The translations under genes were made by a program, and so were the position numbers. A stretch of DNA of 64,000 nt, taken from contig JABRWF010000002.1 of assembly GCA_018343915.1 (NCBI GenBank), positions 2,666,001 to 2,730,000 on the forward strand, in the 5' to 3' direction. The DNA comes from Agroathelia rolfsii. Its lineage: Eukaryota; Basidiomycota; Agaricomycetes; Amylocorticiales; Amylocorticiaceae. Shown one piece after another: positions 11,742 to 23,168 of this stretch (within the stretch, counting starts at the first letter, position 1; every line of letters begins with the position of its first letter). The notes under the pieces are model-generated. The model was not told the DNA's origin and made no database searches. It saw nothing but the letters and a program-made list of their open reading frames with translations.

Positions 11742-13941
11742 TTAGGATGAGTTCCTTAGCCAGACAGGATACCTCCCATCCGTGATATCATCAGGGTTAG
11801 GTACTGTATAGTTGGCGAGGCAGTCAAATTTGTAGTCAATCTCGCCAATACGCTCCTTGATACTGCTTATGAAGCTATCAAACTCGCACAGGCCGTCCTT
11901 GTCCCATTTGCAGCCCTTGAGGCCGGTGAGGGGAACTACAGCATCGTTGAGGGCGAAGCGGATATGCGTAGGTGTGTCAGAAGCCGGGCAGGAGAGCACC
12001 TGAGCAACGAGGGTAGATGCCATTGGCGCGATTTGGTTGACGTGGTAGGTCTGAAGAGAATATGTTTAGTCAAAGAACGTTACTGAAGTGGATCTTAAAA
12101 TACCTGGTTCTTGGGCTTGTGAGTGGCAGGGAGTGGTCCATTAGCAGCCAAGAACGTGAAGTTCAAGGCAGTCACAACTATGTTTCATGTTAACTCTACA
12201 AAGAGAGAATACAAACTTGGAATAAGGTATTTGTAACATACTGTTGGAGATGACAACATCATGAGTTGCGTCGACAAAGATGGGCTGCTCAAGGGGGAAC
12301 GTCGTAGGGTTGTTATCGAGAGTACTGTTCGTAGTCGAGTTCCATTCGGTGATATAACTCTTTGTCAAGCGCGCGAGAAGCTCCTGCACCCATCCGAGAC
12401 CTTGAGCAGCGGATGTGGGGTTACCAGGACCTTCGTTGTACCAAAATTCTAAATCTTTATCGGATATGAGAATGATTCGCTTAGCACAATATAAGAACAA
12501 GCTCTACCAAAGGTGTATGCAAAGTTCTCCCACTCTTCCTTAGTGAAGACGTCACAGAAAGCCGAATACCCAATAGCAGCAGTCTGAAACCATGTCTTAG
12601 TATAACCCTTGCTATAGAGGAATAAATAGTTACCTCATATGCGCAAAGCGATTGCATGTCAGCTAAGAGGCCTGTGGTTAGATTCAGTCCCTGAGCATGG
12701 GGTTGCAGACGCTTGACTGCATCAGCAAGATAAATGCTCTCCCATTTGCTGACGAATGAATCTCCATAGTAGCCGATAGAGTCAACATTAGAGTTCGTAC
12801 AGGTATCATATGGTGCGAGTGTGTTATCTGCATGAAGAATAAGACATCGTGACAAAACAGGAAGGAGTTCAACGACATACTGAAGCCATCCGCCTCTATG
12901 ATGATCACCTGATGATAGTCTTCCGTGAAGGTTGAAACATCGAAGAAGCCGGCGGCAAAGTTCAGAGCGGAAGCAACCATGCGATCTAGTACAAAAGATG
13001 GATTTTGATTCATACTTAGATTTGCGTCGGAATCCCACCTTCTGAAGTTGTGCGGAAAACAGGAATCTCCTTGAATTCATTGAGCAGATATCCATATCGT
13101 GTACGATGAGCAACGCCTGAAAGCAAAATCAGGCAAAAGACGCATTAGGTCATCCGATCAGGCCCACCCAAATCGAATCTAAATAAATGGGTTAGATTTG
13201 ACGATACCGTCAGTAATGAAGGTTCGGTTAAGCGTACACTTCTTTACGACCAAAAGGGGTCAGGATTTCCGCACCCAGCTTATATGTCCAGGTGTTGAGG
13301 AATGAAAGTGGGCCTGTAGCATTGAAGCCAGTGGCACTGTTGGCCGCAGCATTCACTGCCGCAGCAAACTGGGAGGGACCGCTACCCGTCGTGGGGTAGC
13401 GATGACCATGACGGTGAAGGAGATGGACCTGGTTCAGTTCGCAGCCACTGGGAATAAGCAGAGATGACTCTGGAAGTCCGAAAGCACCAGAATCAAGGGA
13501 CTGTGCGGGAGCAAGGTTGCCCCAGGTGGTGTAGATATCGAACTTGGAGGTCTCCAGATCAGCGGGCACAATCAGAGGATATGCACCTTCAAGTTTTGCG
13601 AAAGCAGGTGCCGTCACAATGGCGGCAGGCTCTGCACCAGCTATGAAACCACAAATCGTCAGATAATGCGTCAAGATCAATATCATGTCTATGTACTTGG
13701 TGTGGGACCAGCATAGCCAACTGTTCTGCATATCAGCCACAGCCATAGCATGGATTTATATAACGAATAAACCTTCGCTCTCATTCGGGAACGCCGACGT
13801 CGCGGTGTTGGTCGCATTAGGAGGAGGCCAGACAGCACTCTGGCTCACTCCAGCCCATGTCGATGCCCTTGATGCCGGGATTGCTGACGCCTGGACAAAC
13901 GGCAGTACGGCAGAAATCAGAGCAAAGAAAGCGTTAACCAT
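11742..13941 (-). CDS. Histidine acid phosphatase (phytase-like), tandem copy 1
   Basis: Eleven exons keep frame from ATG 13941 to the TAA at 11742 and give 551 residues. Exons are 13941-13773, 13720-13697, 13640-13238, 13178-13168, 13116-13039, 12985-12881, 12827-12634, 12583-12508, 12454-12242, 12177-12104 and 12050-11742. The N-terminus is a signal peptide (MVNAFFALISAVLPFVQASA), so the enzyme is probably secreted. The catalytic motif RHGxRxP appears as RHGHRYP, and the proton-donor HD motif as FVDATHD. Many N-glycosylation sequons (NAT, NST, NYT) fit an extracellular glycoprotein. The family removes phosphate from phosphomonoesters, phytate in some members; substrate preference cannot be read here. 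Copies 2 and 3 follow in the same orientation. Confidence 0.9.
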
Positions 13942-15205
13942 GGCTGGTAGGATCGTCTCAGGACCGTGGGCACAAGACACAAGGAAAAGCGAACATGAAA
14001 TTGGAGCCTTAAATATATGCGCAAAGAGGCCCATAGGACGGTCGTGTGCCCTTGAAGGAGAACATGATTGCCGCCAGTGCCGCTGTTGACTTGGAACGCA
14101 CATGCGTCAGATGTGCTCAAAATATTCAGGAACTATAGAGAATCAATGACAGGCAAATACGCCTAATAATATTCATCGTGGATGGTCAGCGTAAGAATAG
14201 GACTATACCAGTTGTGGATGCTGCTTAATATCATCTGAACAAGTGTTGACTAACAAACGTGCTTCGACAATTGCCCACCCCAGTGATGCGATGACGTACC
14301 ACAAGGCACCAAAGCTTTCGGCATCCTCTTCTTACGTCCCGGCTGGCGCATAGCCGCATAATCAGTCTCATAGCCAGACGTTCACCGCATTTACTTAGAT
14401 CTACTTGGGCAAACTGAAGCACTATAGCAGCATAATGCTGTATGGTACCTACTGTCTCATTTCTCCCTGATTGACAAGATTACTAGTATTCAAATTGGAG
14501 CATGTCCTCGCCCACACTAGTGTGACTGGTTTACCACTGGCATCCATTGATGCTTTCCGACGCATGTGCCATCACCAAAACGACCTACCAATCAAATCCC
14601 GAGTTCATACATCACTGTCGTTGGCATGATTACGCCCGTTTTCTCCACCCCGGGTTAGCTGTTTTTCTGCTGACCATCTTGTCGTCGAGAGGCATTGGAT
14701 AATGCGATGCCATTTTTCTTTGAGTCTTACTGTCCTTGAATACTCAACAACACAGTGACTTGGTGAAGCCTGATATTCTACGCATCTGGCTACAAACCGA
14801 AAAGAAGTGTTCAACGTTTGAATTTTTGAACTGGAGAAGATCCGATGGAATGGTGATCCGGATTTGGCGATCTGCACTGATTCTGTAGCTCAAGAAGACA
14901 TTAAAATGCTGAATCCGAATATTCAAGTGACCGGATAGTTGATCTTTTGCATTACTGATGTAGGGATGCTGATGTGACGTATACGCTAGTACATAGGAAT
15001 CTTTTGAACATATGCAAGCTACAATAAATCGACTTCTGCCACTAATATTCATCACATCGCATCAGGACAAAGAATCTTTGCATGATCCATCTGTCTTCTT
15101 GAGCCTTCAAATACAAATTTCTTCACAATCTTCGTTCGTTCATTCGTAGCCGGTCATCAATATTGGAAAGAACCGGGCATTTTTTGTTATGATGCAAAAG
15201 GAAAC
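13942..15205. other. Spacer between phosphatase copies 1 and 2
   Basis: The 1.26-kb spacer holds the promoter of copy 1 and the 3' flank of copy 2. The first 150 bp upstream of copy 1 closely match the same region upstream of copy 2. At 14626-14660 a plus-strand piece beginning ATGATTACG resembles the first exon and donor of the PP2C gene at 21405. No complete gene is present. Confidence 0.6.
14009..14021 (-). promoter_or_regulatory. TATA-like element, phosphatase copy 1
   Basis: On the minus strand this reads CGCATATATTTAA, about 70 bp upstream of the start codon. The same element sits at the same distance in all three copies, which supports it as a core promoter element. Confidence 0.55.
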
Positions 15206-17403
15206 TCAAGACGAGTTCCTCAGCCAGGCAGGATACCTTCCATCCGTGATATCGTCGGGGTTAGGTACCGTGTAGTTGGCAAGACAATCGAAGTTGTAGT
15301 CGATCTCGCCGATGCGTTCTTTGATACCGCTGATGAAGCTATCGAGCTCGCACAGGCCGTCCTTGTCCCATTTGCAGCCCTTGAGACCGGTGAGAGGAAC
15401 TACAGCGTCGTTGAGGGCGAAGCGGATGTGCGTGGGTGTGTCAGAAGCCGGGCAGGAGAGCACCTGAGCAACAAGGTTAGATGCAAATGGTGCAATCTGG
15501 TTGACATGGTAGGTCTAGGGGAAGATACATTAAGACCAAAAAGAATTGCTAGAGTGGGTCTCAAATACCTGGTTCTTGGGCTTGTGAGTGGCAGGGAGTG
15601 GTCCATTAGCAGCCAAGAATGTGAAGTTTAAGGCAGTCACAACTGCATTTCACGGTGAGTCCACAAAGAAAATGAAAAACAAGATGCCTATAACATACTG
15701 TTGGAGATGACGACATCGTGGGTTGCGTCAACGAAGATGGGCTGATCGAGGGGGAACGTCGTAGGGTTGTTATCGAGGGTGCTGTTCGTAGTCGAGTTCC
15801 ATTCGGTGATGTAAGTCTTTGTCAATCGAGCGAGGAGCTCCTGTACCCATCCGAGACCTTGTGCAGCGGTCGTAGGGTTACCGGGGCCTTCGTCGTACCA
15901 GAACGACAGATCTTTGGCATACGTGAGAATGAATGGCCAATAAAATAAAAGGAAATATTCTACCGAAGGTGTATGCAAAGTTCTCCCACTCTTTTTGCGT
16001 AAAGACATTACAGAATTCCGAGTAGCCAATAGCAACAGTCTGAAATTGTACCTCAGTATTACCCTTGTTATAGAACAATAGATAGTCACCTCATATGCGC
16101 AAAGTGATTGCATGTCAGCTAGGAGACCCGTGGTTAGATTCAGACCCTGAGCATAGGGTTGCAGACGCTTGACTGCATCAGCAAGGTAGATGCTCTCCCA
16201 TTGGCTGACGAGTGAATCTCCGTAATAACCAATAGAGTCAACATTGGAATTCGTGCAAGTATCATATGGCGCAAGCGTGTTGTCTAAAAAAAAGAGTAAG
16301 GCATAGTAGCATGAGAGTACGCCGAAAAAACATACTAAAGCCATACTCCTCGATGATGATCAACTGGTGATAATCTTCCGTAAAGGTCGCAACATCAAAG
16401 AAGCCAGCGGCAAAGTTCAGAGCAGAAGCAACCATGCGATCTGAAAGGGCATATAAGAGTGATGCTTACATACACACTGGCAAACCCTTACCTTCTGAGG
16501 TTGTACGGAAGACGGGTATTTGCTTGAACTTGTCAAGTAAATATCCATAACGAGTACGATGGGCAACGCCTGGCAAGGACATAAGTTAAGTACAGAAAGA
16601 TGCAACAACCTAACAAAACCAACCTAAGTCGAACCTAAACGAATAGTTGAGCTGTCATGTCATCACAAACAATCAAGATGAACCCGAACGTACAGCTCCT
16701 TACGACCGAAGGGAGTGAGAAGCTCTGCTCCTAGTTTGTATGTCCAGGTGTTGAGGAACGAAAGCGGGCCTGTAGCATTAAAACCTGTGGCACTGTTGGC
16801 AGCAGTGTTCACTGTTGCGGCAAATTTGGATGGACCCTCTCCTGTCGTCGGGTAACGGGCACCATGACGGTGAAGGAGATGAACCTGGTTCAGCTCGCAC
16901 CCACTAGGAATGAGGATGGACGATTCCGGCAGCCCGAAAGCACCAGCATCAAGAGACTGGGCAGGGGCAAGATTACCCCAGGTGGTGTAGATGTCGAACT
17001 TGGAGGTCTCCAAGTCAGCGGGGACCACCAGGGGATATTCGCCAGTAAGCTTTCCATAGGCGGGTGCAGTTGCAATAGCAGCAGGCTCCGCACCAGCTGT
17101 GAGTTTGAAATTGAGATGATAATACGCGAAAATCAATATCATATCTGCATACTAGGTGTGGGACCAGCATAGCCAACTGTTCTGCATATCAGCCAGAGCC
17201 AATATAAGAACTTACGTGTCAAACAAACACGAACCTTCGCCCTCATTCGGGAACGCCGACGTCGCGGTGTTGGTCGCATTAGGAGGAGGCCAGACAGCAC
17301 TCTGGCTCACTCCAGCCCATGTCGATGCCTTTGACGCCGGGATTGCTGACGCCTGGACAAACGGCAGTACGGCAGCGGTCAGAGCAAAGAAAGCGTTAAC
17401 CAT
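15206..17403 (-). CDS. Histidine acid phosphatase (phytase-like), tandem copy 2
   Basis: The exon structure is the same as in copy 1: first exon 17403-17235 (169 nt), second 17176-17153 (24 nt), third 17096-16694 (403 nt), then an 11-nt exon at 16634-16624 and seven more exons to the TGA at 15206. All joins I checked keep frame. The product starts with a signal peptide nearly identical to copy 1, has RHGARYP as catalytic motif and FVDATHD as the acid motif, and ends RYPAWLRNSS. Its close likeness to copy 1 extends through coding, intron positions and about 150 bp of promoter, so these two are the youngest pair. It is probably an active secreted acid phosphatase. Confidence 0.9.
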
Positions 17404-18524
17404 GGCTGGTAGGATCGTCTCGGGGTCGTGAGCACAAGACACAAGGAAAAGCGAACATGAAATTGAAGCCTTAAATATATGCGCAAAGGGAACCGCATGA
17501 CGAGGATGATAGTGCGCCTAAAGAGGAGCATGATTGCCGCCAGTGCCGTTATTTAGCGCACTATAGCCCCCGCTATCCGCTTCATAGCTGTAGTGTAATC
17601 AGATTGAGCCGGACGTCTGACTGACCAGATCAGTTAGAATATGGACTAGGACCAGAGCCAGCAGAGAGGTAAATTGACACAGGACCTCTCCTTTCTTGGC
17701 GGTCACTCTCGTCCTCGAACATATTGTGACTGGCTTTCTATCGCTTCCGACGCATGTTTTATTAGTCAAGCGGCTCTGTATGGAGCTGTATTTTGCTGAT
17801 GGTTCCATTTGTTTTCCCATCTCTGGTTAGCTCTCTTCTTATCTCTATATGATTTTTGGCCAAATGGTGTCAGATGGGGTCACTTGTTTACTTTGTTCAA
17901 TTGCTTGATTTCATCAGGACGTCCCGTAGGGAGCGGCATTGATGACTTTGGCTTGAGGTTGTTTGAGCTTTAAGCTTGCCCTATAAAACGCTCGATAGGC
18001 CAAGGCACACCTTTATCATTGAGAGGATTCTGTATCATTCCGGCAGAAAGGTGCCTGAGAGAACACATGATCATGAATTCCCCTGTTTTTTTAGCTCGCT
18101 GCTGATCTTGATTTGGCTTCTGAGCTCAAGAAGACGTTGGCGTAATGGCTGCACCCGAAAATCAAATGACTAGTTCATTCGTGCAGACTGATATGAGGTG
18201 CTTATATGACTTGTGTATACAGGTACATGGGTTGTGCATATATCGACCATTTTGTACCAGAGAGAATCCTCGCTTGGACTTGAATACAAAAAGCGGACAA
18301 TAGATAAGCGCCAAACTATCAAGGCAACATGTCAATCGAACCATTTGATTGATGTGGAATCTGCCCTTTCCACGTGCTTGTGTCACATTGATTTTGGTTT
18401 TCGAAATCATCCAAGTGCAAATGCATTTTATTAAGCATGTTCGTGAATCGTGAATTTTACAGATCTTGTTGATTTAGTCGTTCGTTATCTATCATGAGGA
18501 ATAACAAAACATTCGACCGCAGCT
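17404..18524. other. Spacer between phosphatase copies 2 and 3
   Basis: The spacer holds the copy 2 promoter and the copy 3 3' flank. At 17799-17835 a plus-strand piece again resembles the PP2C first exon and donor, more diverged than in the other spacer. A CACGTG lies at 18371. No complete gene is seen. Confidence 0.55.
17471..17482 (-). promoter_or_regulatory. TATA-like element, phosphatase copy 2
   Basis: On the minus strand this reads GCATATATTTAA, about 68 bp upstream of the start codon, matching copies 1 and 3 in sequence and position. Confidence 0.55.
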
Positions 18525-20713
18525 TCAGGACAAGTTCCTGAGCCAAGCAGGGTACCTGCCGTCGGTGATGTTATCCGGACTAGGTATTGTGTAATTGGCG
18601 TTGCAGTCATAGTTGAAATCAATCTCGCCGATACGTTCCTTAAGACCACTAACAAAACTATCCAACTCGCAAAGGCCATCCTTGTCATATTTACATCCCC
18701 TGAGACCCGTAAGAGGGACTATAGCATCATTGAGAGCAAACCGTATATGCGTTGGCGTGTCAGAGGTAGGGCAGGACAGCACTTGAGCGACAAGAGTAGA
18801 TGCAAAGGGCGCTATCTCGTTAACGTGATAGGTCTAGAGTGATCATACGGTAAGAAGAAAAGAGCTAGTTTGAGCGATGCTGCAGACTTAGCATACCTGA
18901 TTCTCAGGAACATATGTAGCAGGAAGTGGCCCGTTGGCAGCCAATGAAGTAAAGTTAAGTGTAGTCGCAACTATAAACCTCATTTAGTCGCCCAAGCAAG
19001 TAATATTTTCAAGGCTGAAAACATACTCATGGAGATAATGGTATCGTGTGTGGCATCAACGAAGATGGGCTGGTCAAGCGGGAATGTTGTGGGGCTGCTA
19101 TCGAGAGTGCTATTAGTGGTCGAGTTCCATTCGGTGATGTAAGTCTTGGTTAGACGTGAAAGGAGCTCCTGCACCCATCCAAGACCCTGAGCGGCAGCTG
19201 TTGGATTTCCTGGACCAAAATTATACCAAAAATCTAGATCTTTACTATGCATTAGATAACCCATCAAACGTATTGAAGTCTTGGTCTTCATACCGAAGGT
19301 ATACTCAAAGTTCTCCCACTCTTTGTGTGAAGAGAGGGCAAAAATCTGAGTAGCCCAAAGAGACCGTCTGTGAACACAGTTTAGTGTAAGACGAGTTGGA
19401 CACTATGTCATGTTTTCACCTCGTAGGCACATAGCTGCTGCATATCGGCCAAGAGTTCAGTGGTGAGGTTCAATCCCTTGACATGACTTTGCAAGCGCTT
19501 GACAGCGTCAGCGAGATATATGTTCTCCCAGTCGGTGATATAAGTCCCAGCGTAGTTGATAAAAGAATTTGGACATATTTCGTAGGGAGAGAGTGTATTG
19601 TCTAAATGGATGATAAATCATCGAGGTATGGAAAAAGACGGACAAACATACTGAATCCTAGACTCTCAGGTATGATGAGCTGATGATAATCCTCAGTAAA
19701 GGACGAGACATCAAAGAAACCGGCGGCGAAGTTCAGAGCGGAGGCAACCATGCGATCTGGCGAGGATGTTCGGAATCATGACAACTCAAGAAAATGTGTG
19801 GAATCTTACCCTGAGAGGTTGTCCGGAAGACTGGTATTTGCTCGAAGTTATCAAGCAAATATCCGTATCGCATGCGATGAGCAACGCCTGGTTAGAATTC
19901 CATTGTGAGTTTGTTTGCTGTGGCCATAGACGGACAATCTAACCTAAATCAAACCTGTTTCGATTTCTCAGTGCTGATATAATGATTATAAGAAAATCAA
20001 CGCCTACAATTGTTTGCGGCCAAAGGAGGTCAGAATTTCCGCTCCTAGCTTGTACGTCCAGTTGTTGAGGAACGAAAGTGGACCAGTAGCGTTCAAACCC
20101 TGAGCACTGTTAGCGGCCGCGTTCACTGCGGCGGCAAACTGAGATGGTCCAGCTCCCGTAGTCGGATAACGAGCACCATGACGGTGAAGGAGATGAACTT
20201 GATTCAGTTCGCACCCACTTGGAATAAGTAAGGACGAATTGGGTAAGCCGAAGGTACCAGCATCGAGAGACTTGGCAGGTGCAAGATTGCCCCAAGTGCT
20301 GTAAATATCGAATTTGGAGGTCTCCAGGTCGGCAGGAACAACGAGGGGATACACATCATTGAGTTCAGAAAGTGCTGGTGCTGTTTCAACGGCGGCGGGT
20401 TGGGCGCCGGCTGGAATAATAAAAATGTGTTCAAAACAACAATAGTGTCATAGCCTAGTTAGTATGTCAACATACTTGGAGTAGGGCCAGCATAACCAAC
20501 TATTTGATGCGTTAGACTGGATTTAATAACAAATATATTATACATACCTTGACTCTCATTAGGGAATACTGAGGTTGCAGTGTTTGTCGCGTTAGGAGGC
20601 GGGAAAACGGCGCTTTGGCTCGTTCCAGCCCAGGTGGACGCCTTCGCATGGACTGCAGACGCTTGCACAATGGGCAGCGCTGCAGCAGCTAGGATTAAAA
20701 AAGCGTTGACCAT
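18525..20713 (-). pseudogene. Histidine acid phosphatase, tandem copy 3, frameshifted
   Basis: All eleven exons can be matched to copies 1 and 2, including the signal peptide (MVNAFLILAAAALPIVQASA), RHGARYP, the 11-nt exon at 19954-19944, the FVDATHD motif and the C-terminus RYPAWLRNLS. In the exon equivalent to copy 1 12583-12508, the stretch before the conserved GAGTGGGAGAACTTT is 2 nt shorter than in both sister copies (around 19320-19330). Reading on gives VGEL and then a stop, before the HD motif. I see no alternative donor that restores frame. The translated product would keep the RHG half and lose the proton-donor half. Splice sites and downstream exons are otherwise preserved, so the break is recent or is a sequencing error. 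The sequence is more diverged from copies 1 and 2 than they are from each other. Confidence 0.7.
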
Positions 20714-20781
20714 GATCGATTGCACAGTCTCCTGGGTCGTAAGCACAAGGTGCTGGAAAGTAATAAAGCAGAACAGGAGCC

Positions 20782-20793
20782 TTAAATATATGC
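20782..20793 (-). promoter_or_regulatory. TATA-like element, phosphatase copy 3
   Basis: On the minus strand this reads GCATATATTTAA, about 69 bp upstream of the start codon, as in the two other copies. Confidence 0.5.
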
Positions 20794-20892
20794 GTGGTTC
20801 GCTGTTGAAACCGAAGCTTGAAGGGTGGTAATGCGCCCCATAGAGATCACGAATTTGATTTACAATAGGCGGATTGCCCTCATTGCAGAGCG

Positions 20893-20898
20893 CACGTG
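20893..20898. promoter_or_regulatory. CACGTG, possible Pho4-type site
   Basis: This palindromic E-box lies 180 bp upstream of phosphatase copy 3. Yeast Pho4 binds CACGTG/T in phosphate-starvation promoters; the link here is inference only. Confidence 0.3.
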
Positions 20899-21124
20899 TA
20901 CCCAATAGAAATCCGCGAAAGAGGGTTACTCAGACCAGCGATGTTCCGAGTAGGACTTCGAGCTGAAATTACCAAGTCCTCCAAAATTCGTATGGGTGTT
21001 TCGGCTTAAGTCCGATCTCGATAGTGGCACGACGGCGTGTTAGGTTAGTCCTAGTCTATATCAATAACCATGTCTCTGTTGATCATTTCACTCTTCTTTC
21101 AGAGAGACCATAATCGGCGTTAGT

Positions 21125-21130
21125 CACGTG
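21125..21130. promoter_or_regulatory. CACGTG, second possible Pho4-type site
   Basis: This second CACGTG lies between phosphatase copy 3 and the divergent PP2C gene and could serve either promoter. Six-base sites arise by chance, so support is weak. Confidence 0.25.
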
Positions 21131-21404
21131 ATGAGGCGGTAGCAGCGGCCCGGTGTCTACCCGGCTACTCAACGGAGAGAGACTCGGAACAGGTCCAATA
21201 ACATCTTGTACTCGACTCGGAGCTGAGTACGATCCTGTTCGCAAGGCAGATGCTGGTCACCGTCTATTTCGGCACCCACATCTCTGCGAATGGCCGCCTA
21301 CACTCGAGCTCACCCATCCATATCGTGGCTAGCTAGACACCATCGCTTTCCTGCGTATGTGTCGTCATTCAAACGACCAATCAACATCCATCGGGCTGCG
21401 TATC

Positions 21405-23057
21405 ATGATTACGTTCGTTTCCCCACTTCTGGTTGGTTTAGTTGATATCAAAAAATTCTGAGTTCCCTCTGAATCTCATAAAATATCTCAGGTGGTAGCA
21501 TCCGTCTCCCTCTAAATTCGCCCAAGCTTATTGGGGTTGCCAATTCCCGTGGAGAGCGAGAGTATGGGCGTCTTCTTTCTTGAAGCGAATGCAGTTAATG
21601 ATGATGAGAGGTTTGCAGTTACCAAGAGGATTACTATGCATTCGCCTCTCTCTCGCTGGACCCTGAAGAACTGAGACTCAGCGTCAAAAAACATCATGGT
21701 ATAGATTGGAATCCATTAGCGGTTGGCGAAACCTTCGCTAAGCAGGTCGTATTCGTGGGCATATATGACGGGTAAGTTTCCATTGATGAGCACTCCAGCG
21801 GTGTCTGACCATTTTCTTCTAGACATGGGGGCTCTGCTGTAGCGCAATATCTTCGTCAGGAGCTTCACGGTCTCTTCGAGTCTGTAGACAAAACCAATAT
21901 TCCCGAACTCTACTTATGGATTAAAGAGGTTGGCGGGTATTTTAAGCGCTATCGCGGTGGTGTACTTGAGCCATGGGTCGATGATCCAAATCAAGACCAG
22001 AAATTCGATTTGGAGGCGCGTGCCACCCAAGCATTCTTCGAAGTGAGTAAAAACTCTTACCTCCTTACACTAGTTTCAAAAGATGCTAAATTTGCCTGTC
22101 CAGGTTGACAGATCTCTTTCTGAAGACAATGACGCCGCACGGTCTGGTGCAACAGCTTCTGTTGCCTTGTTGCATTCGCTCGACATACCTGCAACACCGT
22201 TTTTCTCTGCCCAGAAACTAGCATTAACGATAGCACATTGCGGGTAAGTGAATTAACACACACTATATCGTATGCTTGCTTATGGTTAGTACAGAGACAC
22301 GAGAATTTTGCTTTGCGCCACCGACGGTGGTACTGTCCTACCCATGACTGAAAAACATCATGCCGACAGCCTCACGGAGTCTGAAAGGCTGCGTCGTATT
22401 AAGGGGTCTGCCCTTGTAACTGACTCCTTTGGTGAATCACGGTATGAGGCTTTGGCGGTCTTTAAAAATACATTTCTCATTTGTATCATTTCAGATGGAT
22501 GGGCGCTCTTGAAAACACGCGATCGTGGGTGTATGATGCTTGACTTAGCCTTCCCCGTATCTAATGAATTGTATGATGCAGACTTGGTGATCTTCAATAT
22601 AAAAGGTTTGGAGTCACCGCTGAACCAGAAGTGCGCTCCAAACTCCTGAATGGTATGGATACCACGTTTTATGAAATTCGGGAGCCGAATATTGACGCAA
22701 TAGCAACTTCTAGGACCAGACTGGGCTTACATGGTTTTAATCTCTGATGGTGTTGCCCATCTTGTATCAGACGAAGAAGTTGTCGCCCTTGCACGAGAGG
22801 CACGCGATCCTAAGACCGCTGCTCAGAATATTCTTTCTTACACTGAAGACCTTGGCGGCGTTGACAACATGACCGCAATTGTCGTCCCTTTGGCTGGCTG
22901 GGGCAAGATTACTGGCCCGAATCCAACAAAGGAGTTGATCGAATATAGGAGAAGAAACGCGGGTAAGTGTATATTTTGATTGATTGTCTTTCCACTCAAT
23001 ATTTCTTGACCTTAACGCACTATTATAGCTGGCACTGAGCGACAAAGAAGGATGTAA
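21405..23057 (+). CDS. PP2C-type protein phosphatase (Ptc6-like)
   Basis: The PPM/PP2C signature motifs occur in order: SRGERDYQED, VGIYDGHGGSAVAQYL with the metal-binding Asp, GDTRILL, FGESRWMGALENTRSLGD, VLISDGV and DNMTAIVVPLAGWG. The last exon encodes AGTERQRRM and the stop at 23055-23057. The 5' end is modelled as exon 21405-21435 (MITFVSPLLVG), intron 21436-21491, exon 21492-21561, intron 21562-21618, exon 21619-21771; each join keeps frame and each upstream frame is otherwise closed by stops. The long insert after the DGHGG motif (PELYLWIKEVGGYFKRYRGG) is typical of the fungal Ptc6 branch, whose yeast member is mitochondrial and linked to mitophagy. The first exon is the least certain part. 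The gene is divergent from phosphatase copy 3. Confidence 0.85.
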
Positions 23058-23168
23058 AGGGGGGAGAGGAGGTGCGGTGGAGGTTTGGAGGATATTTATG
23101 GTCTTGGACTCTTACTCAGACTTTATTCGGAACATTAGCTTATCTACTAGTACACTTTTTTCCATGCA

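Larger units (their letters stand above)
11742..21435. repeat. Tandem array of three phosphatase units
   Basis: Gene starts at 13941, 17403 and 20713 give unit lengths of about 3.46 and 3.31 kb. Coding exons, intron positions, core promoter and part of the upstream region are shared, so each unit consists of gene plus promoter plus a fragment of the PP2C 5' end. Copies 1 and 2 are closest to each other. Confidence 0.8.

Noticed and set aside
22057..22597. Minus-strand open frames inside the PP2C gene
   Set aside because: They are antisense to well-supported PP2C exons.
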